Notes under the pieces: model-generated | Databases searched by the model: none | Told to the model about the DNA's origin: nothing | What the model saw: only the letters and a program-made list of their open reading frames with translations | Shown: in pieces, positions 1 through 5,655 of the stretch | How positions within the stretch are numbered: the stretch's first letter is position 1 | Layout: every line of letters begins with the position of its first letter | Assembly: GCA_013696045.1 (NCBI GenBank) | Contig: JACCZH010000192.1 | Coordinates: 1 to 13,498, forward strand | From: Chloroflexia bacterium | GTDB lineage: Bacteria; Chloroflexota; Chloroflexia; Thermomicrobiales; CFX8 | Length of the DNA: 13,498 nt | Direction: 5' to 3' | Program-made: the position numbers and the translations under genes

Positions 1-155
1 GTTGATTTTCCGCAGCCGGATGGTCCCACGATGGCAACGTAGTCACCCTTCGCGACACTCAAGTCCACGTTCTGTAATGCGGGCACCGAACGACGGCCCA
101 CAGGGTAGCTCTTGTCCAGATTGCGGACCACAATTGCGCGATCAATGGTTGACAA
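1..155 (-). CDS. ABC transporter ATP-binding protein, N-terminal fragment (cut by window edge)
   Basis: This is the N-terminal 51 or so residues of an ABC-transporter nucleotide-binding subunit, which hydrolyses ATP on the cytoplasmic face to drive a membrane partner. The visible part begins MSTIDRAIVVRNLDKSYPVG, the usual first strand with the aromatic A-loop tyrosine, and reaches the Walker A motif GPSGCGKS at residues 44-51 just before the window ends. The spacing and the V-x-A-L-x-N-V-D-L stretch resemble the LolD/MacB-type group, but the substrate cannot be told from this fragment. I chose a TTG start at 153-155: an in-frame TGA lies two codons upstream, no ATG fits, and AGGAAG sits 7 nt before it at 163-168. 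The start directly abuts the stop of the upstream membrane-protein gene (TGA-TTG, no gap), so translation is probably coupled. The signature motif, Walker B and permease lie outside the window. Confidence 0.88.
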   Translation of the reverse strand, partial: MSTIDRAIVVRNLDKSYPVGRRSVPALQNVDLSVAKGDYVAIVGPSGCGKS

Positions 156-413
156 TCAACGTCTTCCTAGGTTTGCGATGGCGAGGAGAATGACTGCGCC
201 AAGGGTGGCGACGGCCACACTGCCGATGAACCCCGCGGACCCGCTTATGCCCATGGCCGTAAAGATAAGTCCGCCCAGAAACGCCCCAACAACACCAATG
301 AGCGTGTTGCCGAGACAGCCAAAGCCGGCGCCCCGAATGAGCGTGCCAGCAATCCAGCCAGCCAGAAGACCCACAAGCAGCCACGAAAAGATTCCTCCCG
401 GCTGAAGGTCCAT
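156..413 (-). CDS. GlsB/YeaQ/YmgE-type small membrane protein (transglycosylase-associated family)
   Basis: An 85-residue, very hydrophobic, glycine-rich protein with three predicted membrane segments at about residues 8-27, 34-54 and 60-81. The pattern LLVGLLAGWIAGTLIRG followed by GxxGNTLIGVVGAFLGG is characteristic of the GlsB/YeaQ/YmgE family (transglycosylase-associated proteins), often linked to stress responses but with no settled biochemical role. Length and the three-helix layout match the family. The ATG at 411-413 is preceded by GGGAG about 9 nt upstream. It lies 6 nt after the stop of the DapA-like gene and directly abuts the ABC ATPase gene, so all three are probably co-transcribed. 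There is no obvious functional tie to either neighbour. I am confident of the family but not of the role. Confidence 0.85.
   Translation of the reverse strand: MDLQPGGIFSWLLVGLLAGWIAGTLIRGAGFGCLGNTLIGVVGAFLGGLIFTAMGISGSAGFIGSVAVATLGAVILLAIANLGRR
163..168 (-). promoter_or_regulatory. Ribosome binding site deciding the TTG start of the ABC ATPase gene
   Basis: AGGAAG on the minus strand lies 7 nt upstream of the TTG at 155-153, inside the last codons of the preceding gene. It is the only good Shine-Dalgarno match here and supports TTG as the start. Confidence 0.6.
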
Positions 414-419
414 CGATGT

Positions 420-1331
420 TTACTCCCGGCCCTGCATGGCCACGAGGCCGGCCTTTACCAGCACCTCCCGCAACCGCGCTCGACTTTCAGGGGTGAGCGG
501 CAACGCCGGTGAGCGCACGGTTGAGCTTTGTGCCAATCCGAGAATAACCATGGCTTCCTTGATGACGCTATGAAAAGAGCCCGGTACCATGAATATGTCC
601 AGGCTTTTCGACAAAGTCTGAAAGCACTCGATAGCCGCTCCGTAATCACCCGACTCGTAAGCCTTGACCATGTCGACATGGACGTTAGGCGCAATGTTTG
701 CTGTTGCCGGCACCGTTCCGTTTCCGCCGAGCTGCAGCGTCGTCAGCAGCTGCCCATCGTTCCCCGTGAACACGCAAAAATTCGGGTTCATGGAGCGCAC
801 CGCATCTATACGCGTGCGCAAATGGTCCATGCTATCCACCGAGTCGAATATCCCAATGATGTTCGGATGTTCGCGCAGCAGCGTTACAAGAATCTCGTTA
901 GAGATATTAATCCCGGAGTAGCGCGGAACGTTATAGATGAAAACTGGAATATCGACCGCGGTGGCGATGGTGGCGAAATGGCCAATTACCTCCCGGTCGC
1001 TCAATGTCCAGAAGTACGGTGTTGTGACGGTTACCGCATCAGCGCCGACTCCTTGGGCATGCCGGCAGAGGCGAACTGCCTCACGAGTGGCGGTTGTTGC
1101 AGCACCCACAATCACTGGTAACCGTTTGTCAACATGTTCCACTATCGTGGCGACAAGCCCCTCGCGTTCCCTGAGATTGAAATGCATGAACTCGCCGGTC
1201 ATGCCGAGGACATAGAGTCCGTCGACGCCCGATTCGATAAGAAAGTCGGCATGGGCACAGTTCGCGGTGGCATCAATTGTTCCGTCGCGTTGAAGTAGGG
1301 TGACCGCTGGCGCGATTACTCCCTGGTACAT
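420..1331 (-). CDS. DapA/NAL-superfamily (dihydrodipicolinate synthase-like) protein lacking the Schiff-base lysine
   Basis: A 303-residue TIM-barrel protein of the DHDPS/N-acetylneuraminate lyase superfamily. Normal members are class I aldolases that form a Schiff base between pyruvate and a lysine. The family framework is clear: GMTGE at 43-47, TTPYF at 103-107, YNVP at 133-136, NIIGI at 157-161, and a glycine-rich LGGNGT stretch. Aligned to E. coli DapA, however, Thr44 is Met44, Tyr107 is Phe107, and Lys161 is Phe162 (TTC at 848-846) in GIFDS where GIKDS is usual; only Thr45 and Tyr133 of the core remain. It is therefore unlikely to make dihydrodipicolinate and should not be named dapA. 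The ATG at 1331 was preferred over a TTG at 1367 because homologues start near MYQGVIAP and a G-rich stretch precedes it. It follows trmD by 60 nt and precedes the small membrane-protein gene by 6 nt. Confidence 0.88.
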   Translation of the reverse strand: MYQGVIAPAVTLLQRDGTIDATANCAHADFLIESGVDGLYVLGMTGEFMHFNLREREGLVATIVEHVDKRLPVIVGAATTATREAVRLCRHAQGVGADAVTVTTPYFWTLSDREVIGHFATIATAVDIPVFIYNVPRYSGINISNEILVTLLREHPNIIGIFDSVDSMDHLRTRIDAVRSMNPNFCVFTGNDGQLLTTLQLGGNGTVPATANIAPNVHVDMVKAYESGDYGAAIECFQTLSKSLDIFMVPGSFHSVIKEAMVILGLAQSSTVRSPALPLTPESRARLREVLVKAGLVAMQGRE

Positions 1332-1391
1332 TCCGCCCCCGTCATACCCGCGTTGCGCGCAATTCAATACCCTGAGATTGAGGTCAGTCTA

Positions 1392-2093
1392 CTACAGGTC
1401 TTTCAGATGGTGGTTCAGCTTATCAAGCAGGTCGGGCCTGCGCTGGCGGGTAAGCTCGGTGGCCTGTTTCATGCGCCACTCGGCGATCTTCGCATGGTGA
1501 CCGCTCAGGAGAATATCAGGCACTGTCCAACCGCGGTACTCGTTTGGGCGAGTGTAGTGTGGGTACTCAAGCAGTCCGGCAGTGTGTGATTCCTCAGCCA
1601 ACGACTCTGAATCGATCACCCCAGGGATCAAGCGTGTTATCGCGTCAACCATGACCGCCGCTGCGAGCTCCCCTCCAGTCAAGACATAATCGCCAATAGA
1701 GATCTCACGTGTCACGAGGTGGTCGCGAACGCGCTGGTCGATTCCTTCGTAGCGGCCGCACAGGATCGCGATTCGGGGCTCAAGGCTTAGCTCTTCCGCG
1801 ATGACTTGCGTAAACGGATCTCCGGATGCCGATGTCAGAATCACGGGAAGCGTTCCTAGTGCGTCGCCCAGCACAGACCCCACGGAATCGAATAACGGCG
1901 GCGCGGCCATGACCATTCCCGGACCGCCACCGTATGGTGTGTCATCTACCGAGCGGTGACGCCCCATACCGTGCTCACGGATGTCATGAATCTGGATGTC
2001 TACGAGTTCGGCGGCAATCGCCCGCTTGATAATTGACTCATCGAATGGACCCTGAAAAATACCAGGGAAGATCGTGAAGATATCGAACCTCAT
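1392..2093 (-). CDS. trmD: tRNA (guanine37-N1)-methyltransferase TrmD
   Basis: TrmD transfers a methyl group from S-adenosylmethionine to N1 of G37, next to the anticodon of several tRNAs, which prevents +1 frameshifting; it works in the cytoplasm as a dimer with a trefoil-knot SPOUT fold. At 233 residues it is close to the usual family length. It begins MRFDIFTIFP and contains GRYEGID (113-119), SIGDYVLTGGE (132-142), an aspartate at 150 in the conserved VDAITRLIPGV helix, YTRP (180-183) and LLSGHHAKI (195-203), all diagnostic knot and linker motifs. Its ATG overlaps the TGA of the upstream HAD gene in an ATGA arrangement (2090-2093), implying translational coupling. The usual companions rimM, rpsP and rplS are not adjacent here, so the common ribosomal trmD operon is not preserved in this window. 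Confidence 0.97.
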   Translation of the reverse strand: MRFDIFTIFPGIFQGPFDESIIKRAIAAELVDIQIHDIREHGMGRHRSVDDTPYGGGPGMVMAAPPLFDSVGSVLGDALGTLPVILTSASGDPFTQVIAEELSLEPRIAILCGRYEGIDQRVRDHLVTREISIGDYVLTGGELAAAVMVDAITRLIPGVIDSESLAEESHTAGLLEYPHYTRPNEYRGWTVPDILLSGHHAKIAEWRMKQATELTRQRRPDLLDKLNHHLKDL

Positions 2094-2824
2094 GATCTGG
2101 ACTCCGGGCTCCCGTTCAGGAGGATCAGATCAACTCCGGCCAGGGAGGTAACAACAACGTCAGCCCGATGCGAATCCGTCGCTTCATCGCCTTCATCGAG
2201 CCAGATCGTTTGCATTCCAAGTTTGCGCGCGGTCTCCACGTCGAAACGGTGTGAGTCGCCCACGTGGACGGCCCGCTCTGCCGTCACGCTGAGCGCGCTC
2301 AACGCAATCTCATAGATCTCCGTGCGCGATTTGTAGAACCCACAGCTGGCGGATGTGACGATGACCTCGAAGGCGTCGTCAATACCAAACTTCTCAAGCG
2401 ACCATTCGAGGAACGGGTGGTAGACAGCGCTCGACACTACCCCCAGTTTGATTCCCTTCTCTCGTAAAGCGTGCACCGCCGCAACGACGCCCTCGATTGG
2501 TTGCGAATCGTCTAATGCCGCATACATGACGTCGTGAAGACCGCGTTCGATTGTTTCCGGCTCAAACTCGAGTCCGAGCTCGCGAGTGACAACGTTGACG
2601 CAGTTGGCGGCGTCTTGTTCGACGCCGTGCCGCATAATATCCAGCCGCAGCTTGCGATACAGCTCCACGGAGAGGTCGAGTGTCGCGTCAGAGACCGTTG
2701 AGCTGGCTTGCCGAGCGTGCCAGCGCAGGAAAGCCGGCACGAGGTCACGGATCTCCAATTGAAACCAGCGGTCACAACGTGCCAGGGTGTTATGGAAGTC
2801 GAACGTTACTGCTTGTGGGCGCAT
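2090..2824 (-). CDS. HAD-superfamily hydrolase
   Basis: A 244-residue haloacid dehalogenase-like hydrolase, probably cytoplasmic. Motif I is FDFHNTL with the nucleophile Asp9; motif II lies in KLGVVSSA (about 126-133); Lys165 in FYKSRTEIY serves as motif III; motif IV is HVGDSHRFDVETARKLG with Asp190 and Asp195. A helical cap of about 100 residues sits between motifs I and II, the C1-cap layout. The residue two after the nucleophile, Asp in classical HAD phosphatases, is His11 here. Non-aspartate residues at that position occur in dehalogenases and some other subgroups, so plain phosphatase activity is not assured. It is the first gene of the leftward operon and overlaps trmD by four bases. 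The ATG at 2822-2824 has only a weak ribosome site (GAG about 9 nt upstream). The substrate cannot be predicted. Confidence 0.9.
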   Translation of the reverse strand: MRPQAVTFDFHNTLARCDRWFQLEIRDLVPAFLRWHARQASSTVSDATLDLSVELYRKLRLDIMRHGVEQDAANCVNVVTRELGLEFEPETIERGLHDVMYAALDDSQPIEGVVAAVHALREKGIKLGVVSSAVYHPFLEWSLEKFGIDDAFEVIVTSASCGFYKSRTEIYEIALSALSVTAERAVHVGDSHRFDVETARKLGMQTIWLDEGDEATDSHRADVVVTSLAGVDLILLNGSPESRS

Positions 2825-2863
2825 TCTCAGCTCAGTGCCTTCAATCGGTTCGCGTCATGTCAA

Positions 2864-2893
2864 GTGACGATCATACAGCGCAGTGCATACAAT
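2864..2893 (+). promoter_or_regulatory. Putative sigma-70-type promoter of the dehydratase operon
   Basis: In the 126-bp gap between divergent genes, GTGACG (2864-2869, four matches to TTGACA) is followed after 18 nt by TACAAT (2888-2893, five matches to TATAAT). Transcription would start near 2900, leaving a leader of about 50 nt before the ATG at 2951. Position and spacing are good, but this is a sequence match only. Confidence 0.45.
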
Positions 2894-2950
2894 GGGCATC
2901 ACAGACGCCGGCCACAGCGAGATGAGGGCCGGAAGAGTTTCGGAGAACGC

Positions 2951-3979
2951 ATGACAGAAACGACGATACGCAGTGTTGTTGTCACCGGCGGGGCCGGTTT
3001 TATCGGCAGCACATTTGCGCGACTGCTTGTTGAGCGTGGTTACGAACAGGTGCGTGTTTTCGACAAGCTGACCTATGCCGGCAATCCCGCCAACATCGAC
3101 GACCTGCGTTCTTGCCCAGGGTTTTCTTTCGTCCAGGGTGATATCTGTAACCGGGACGATGTTGAGCGCGCCTGCGAGGGCTTCGACGCCATCGTCAACT
3201 TTGCGGCCGAAACGCATGTTGACCGGTCACTGATGGACCCCGGTGAATTCATTACTACAGACGTATATGGCGTGTTCGTCTTACTTGAGGTTGTCCGAGA
3301 GCGTGGCCTCAAGCGCTTCGTGCATGTGAGCACTGATGAGGTCTATGGACAGGTGTCGGATGGCTCGTGGGTGGAGACAGATCCACTCGCTCCTCGCAAC
3401 CCATACTCCGCGAGCAAAGCCGGTGGTGAGCTGATGCTGGGGGCGTATGTCGCGACGCACGGTGTTCCCGCGCTCATCTCGCGTGGTTCCAATACCTACG
3501 GCCCGTACCAGTACCCTGAGAAATTTCTGCCACTCGCGGCCACGAATGTTCTGGACGGGCAACCTATTCCCGTTTATGGTGACGGCCTTCAGGTGCGCGA
3601 CTGGTTGCACGCAGACGATCACGCAGCCGCCATCGAGCTATTACTCTGTAAGGGTACGGTTGGCGAGATTTACAATATCGCCGGGAGTAACGAGCGCCGG
3701 AACATTGATATCGCCAGAATCATTCTTGACGAGCTCGACGTGCCGGAAGACATGCTTAAGCATGTCACAGACCGAAAGGGGCACGACCGCCGGTACTCCA
3801 TGGATTGCACTAAGATCACCAAGCTCGGCTGGGCTCCGTCGGTTGATTTCGAGAGTGGGTTGCGTGAAACCATCCGGTGGTATCGAGACCATCGCGAATG
3901 GTGGGAGCCGTTGAAGTCGGGAGAGTTCGGCGAATACTATCGCCGCAACTACGGCGGACGAGAGGTCGTTGAGGCGTAA
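2951..3979 (+). CDS. rfbB: dTDP-glucose 4,6-dehydratase (extended SDR)
   Basis: A 342-residue NAD-dependent sugar-nucleotide dehydratase that converts dTDP-glucose to dTDP-4-keto-6-deoxyglucose, the branch point to rhamnose and other deoxysugars. Visible are the NAD-binding TGGAGFIGS (12-20), FDKLTYAG (37-44), FAAETHVDRS (84-93), the catalytic Thr128-Asp129-Glu130 in HVSTDEVYG, the SDR pair Tyr152 and Lys156 in PYSASK, and SNTYGPYQYPEKFLP (180-194), all typical of RmlB/RfbB. The reading frame is open upstream to 2708, but homologues begin at the ATG at 2951, which has GGAG 5 nt upstream. The phosphatase gene follows after 2 nt. No rmlA, rmlC or rmlD is adjacent, so whether the product feeds rhamnose or another deoxysugar is unclear. 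The family assignment is firm; use of dTDP-glucose rather than another nucleotide sugar is very likely. Confidence 0.93.
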   Translation: MTETTIRSVVVTGGAGFIGSTFARLLVERGYEQVRVFDKLTYAGNPANIDDLRSCPGFSFVQGDICNRDDVERACEGFDAIVNFAAETHVDRSLMDPGEFITTDVYGVFVLLEVVRERGLKRFVHVSTDEVYGQVSDGSWVETDPLAPRNPYSASKAGGELMLGAYVATHGVPALISRGSNTYGPYQYPEKFLPLAATNVLDGQPIPVYGDGLQVRDWLHADDHAAAIELLLCKGTVGEIYNIAGSNERRNIDIARIILDELDVPEDMLKHVTDRKGHDRRYSMDCTKITKLGWAPSVDFESGLRETIRWYRDHREWWEPLKSGEFGEYYRRNYGGREVVEA

Positions 3980-3981
3980 TC

Positions 3982-4695
3982 GTGCTGTCAATAGAAATCG
4001 CCGTAGCCAAGACACATAAATACGCCTCGCGAGACAGCGGCGACACTGTCGAGACCGTCGAGAGGCCGACCGGCGGGGTATCGGTGGTGCTGGTGGACGG
4101 TCAGGGGTCCGGTCATGCCGCCAAATCACTCAGCATGATGGTTTCCAGCAAAGCTGTCACCCTGCTCAAAGAGGGAGTGCGTGATGGAGGGGTCGCGCGT
4201 GGGACGCACGACTTCCTGCATGCTTTTCGGCACGGTAAGGTCTCAGCTACTCTCGACATCGTCTCGGTAGACTTAGCGACCTCGACAGTCGTCATCACCC
4301 GTAACAACGGCGTTCCCTACTACGTCGTCGGTGACGAGAGTGGATATCGGGCGTCCGAGAGCGTGAGCGGCCCTATCGGACTGTACCGTCACACGCGCCC
4401 GGCAGTCGATCAGTTCCCTTGTGAGAGGGGACTTAATGTGATCGTGTTTAGTGACGGTATCGCCACTGCCGGGGTACGCAAGGGTTCGCCATTCAACCCG
4501 ATCGCGTACGCTAACCAACATCAGCTGCCCCTCGGATCAGTTCAAGAGTTGGCGGACGGGCTCCTGAAAGCTGCCATCGAGGCGGACGAAGGCCGCCCTT
4601 CAGACGATATGACTGTTGTTGCGCTGTCGCTTGTTGCCAGCGAGACTCGCCAGCCGATACGCAGGCAATATGTGAGCCTGCCATTGCCGGGTTAG
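3982..4695 (+). CDS. Stand-alone SpoIIE/PP2C-type protein phosphatase domain
   Basis: A 237-residue protein that is essentially a single SpoIIE-type PPM phosphatase domain, a metal-dependent enzyme that typically dephosphorylates serine or threonine on anti-sigma-factor antagonists or other regulators. Key motifs are VLVDGQGSGHAAKSLS (36-51, metal-binding Asp39), LDIVSVDL and a NNGVPYYVV strand (109-117), GPIGLY (130-135), VFSDGI (155-160, Asp158) and PSDDMTVVAL (206-215, Asp208 and Asp209). There is no sensor, membrane or coiled-coil region, unlike RsbU, RsbP or SpoIIE. The GTG start lies 2 nt after the dehydratase stop, with GAGG at 3971-3974 (7 nt upstream) inside the preceding gene, which indicates coupling. 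The small P-loop gene follows after 4 nt. No anti-sigma factor or STAS-domain gene is visible, so its substrate is unknown; the P-loop neighbour is a candidate partner by position only. Confidence 0.88.
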   Translation: MLSIEIAVAKTHKYASRDSGDTVETVERPTGGVSVVLVDGQGSGHAAKSLSMMVSSKAVTLLKEGVRDGGVARGTHDFLHAFRHGKVSATLDIVSVDLATSTVVITRNNGVPYYVVGDESGYRASESVSGPIGLYRHTRPAVDQFPCERGLNVIVFSDGIATAGVRKGSPFNPIAYANQHQLPLGSVQELADGLLKAAIEADEGRPSDDMTVVALSLVASETRQPIRRQYVSLPLPG

Positions 4696-4699
4696 CTAT

Positions 4700-5056
4700 A
4701 TGAGCGTCCCACGCATCGCCATTGTCGGGCACTGTGCCGCTGGGAAGTCAACCGTGGTGAAATTGCTTGTTGGGCAGGGCCTGGACTCGTATTCTGTCGC
4801 TCAGGAACACTCCATCGTCCACGATCTCTGGAAGCACCAGCAGCCGGACATGCTTGTTTTTCTGGATGTTAGCCTGGAGGAGTTGCGCAGACGCAAGGCG
4901 AACCCGGACTGGCCAGAATGGATCTTCGACGCCCAGAACCAACGGTTGGAGCACGCCCGCGACCATGCTGACATCGTGATCGACACTGATAACGCGGCGG
5001 CCGAGGCAGTTGCCGCGACGATCGCTCGTTTTCTGGACACCGCCATTCGATCCTAG
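4700..5056 (+). CDS. Small P-loop NTPase, kinase-like, function unknown
   Basis: A 118-residue protein with a clear Walker A, GHCAAGKST (10-18), after an N-terminal IAIVG strand. Residues 50-66 (PDMLVFLDVSLEELRRRKA) look like the strand and arginine-bearing helix found after the LID region in small-molecule kinases. HADIVIDTDN (89-98) resembles the final strand of adenylate kinase-like or dephospho-CoA kinase-like folds. At 118 residues it is much shorter than most such kinases (about 160-220) and appears to lack most of the substrate-binding and LID insertions. It may be a minimal nucleotide-binding or signalling protein rather than a metabolic kinase. It is the last gene of the dehydratase-phosphatase operon, starting 4 nt after the phosphatase stop. 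Its own TAG overlaps the stop of the convergent membrane-protein gene. I do not recognise a specific function. Confidence 0.8.
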   Translation: MSVPRIAIVGHCAAGKSTVVKLLVGQGLDSYSVAQEHSIVHDLWKHQQPDMLVFLDVSLEELRRRKANPDWPEWIFDAQNQRLEHARDHADIVIDTDNAAAEAVAATIARFLDTAIRS

Positions 5057-5655
5057 ATAGGCGTCACGGGTCGTTGACTGCGACGATATCGAATGTCGGT
5101 GACGACCTTCCTGCCAGCTGCGCCCAAGATCCAGACAGCCGCTGGAATGAAGCCTCCGGCATGAACAGCAATCGCAACAGAGGGAATGGCGCTGGTTCCC
5201 GACCAGCCCCCGATAAGTATCGAGCCTGCCAGCGCCAGCGTGATCTGCAGCATGAGATTTTCGGGAATGTCCGGCGCGAAGATTTTGACGACCGCGGCAG
5301 CTATGCAAGGGAGAAGCAACGCTAAGGAAAGCTCACCAAAGCGTATCCTCAGTGCCGCCCCGGGTGTCGAGGGCGGCGAGATATGAGAAACCTGTCGTGC
5401 CAAAATCGTGGACGCCACGATCGAGGCAAACACGAGCACAGGGAGTAGAGACGGACGAAACAGTGCCAGGTAGAGCAGTCCTTCAATCCCCATCGTCTCG
5501 CGTAACCGCCACGTGGTGTGCAACGCTTGTGCGGTCAGGAGCGTCCGCATCAGAATTGCCAGTGCCAGTCCGACGCTCAGATATACTGGCGCAGCATCCC
5601 AGAGTGTAAGCGAGAACGCTATCGGCAGCGCATACAGATCGCGTAGATCGAACAT
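5053..5655 (-). CDS. Unrecognised integral membrane protein
   Basis: A 200-residue hydrophobic protein that I cannot assign to a family. About five membrane segments are visible, at roughly residues 21-41, 58-86 (possibly two passes or one long helix broken by RPSLLP), 110-127, 134-151 and 156-180. An arginine-rich cytoplasmic-looking tail follows (RYRRSQRPVTPI). The stretch from 45 to 57 (LHTTWRLRETMGI) is polar and basic, and PPSTPG near 94-99 suggests a loop. No catalytic motif or transporter signature stands out. The ATG at 5655 shares two bases with the ATG of the divergent lipoprotein gene; only a weak GTGA-type ribosome site lies before it. The stop overlaps the stop of the convergent P-loop gene. 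It is a genuine gene because it fills the space between two well-defined genes and has a coherent membrane pattern. Confidence 0.7.
   Translation of the reverse strand: MFDLRDLYALPIAFSLTLWDAAPVYLSVGLALAILMRTLLTAQALHTTWRLRETMGIEGLLYLALFRPSLLPVLVFASIVASTILARQVSHISPPSTPGAALRIRFGELSLALLLPCIAAAVVKIFAPDIPENLMLQITLALAGSILIGGWSGTSAIPSVAIAVHAGGFIPAAVWILGAAGRKVVTDIRYRRSQRPVTPI

Noticed and set aside
528..1121. 197-codon plus-strand frame
   Set aside because: It is antisense to the DapA-like gene and its translation has no recognisable fold or motif; a shadow of a high G+C coding region.
420..1331. Naming the DapA-like gene dapA or nanA
   Set aside because: The Schiff-base lysine and two relay residues are missing, so neither reaction is supported.
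1332..1367. TTG start at 1367 for the DapA-like gene
   Set aside because: The extra 12 residues (MNCAQRGYDGGG) do not resemble family N-termini and the site before the TTG is poorly spaced.
2858..2863. Perfect TTGACA on the minus strand upstream of the HAD gene
   Set aside because: No acceptable -10 box lies 16-19 nt downstream (AGGCAC and neighbours), so I do not call it a promoter.
2708..2950. N-terminal extension of the dehydratase frame to 423 residues
   Set aside because: It runs into the divergent HAD gene, does not resemble the family, and the ATG at 2951 has a ribosome site and a standard SDR N-terminus.
5513..5653. Upstream extension of the lipoprotein frame
   Set aside because: It would bury the lipoprotein signal peptide 47 residues inside the protein and lies opposite the membrane-protein gene.
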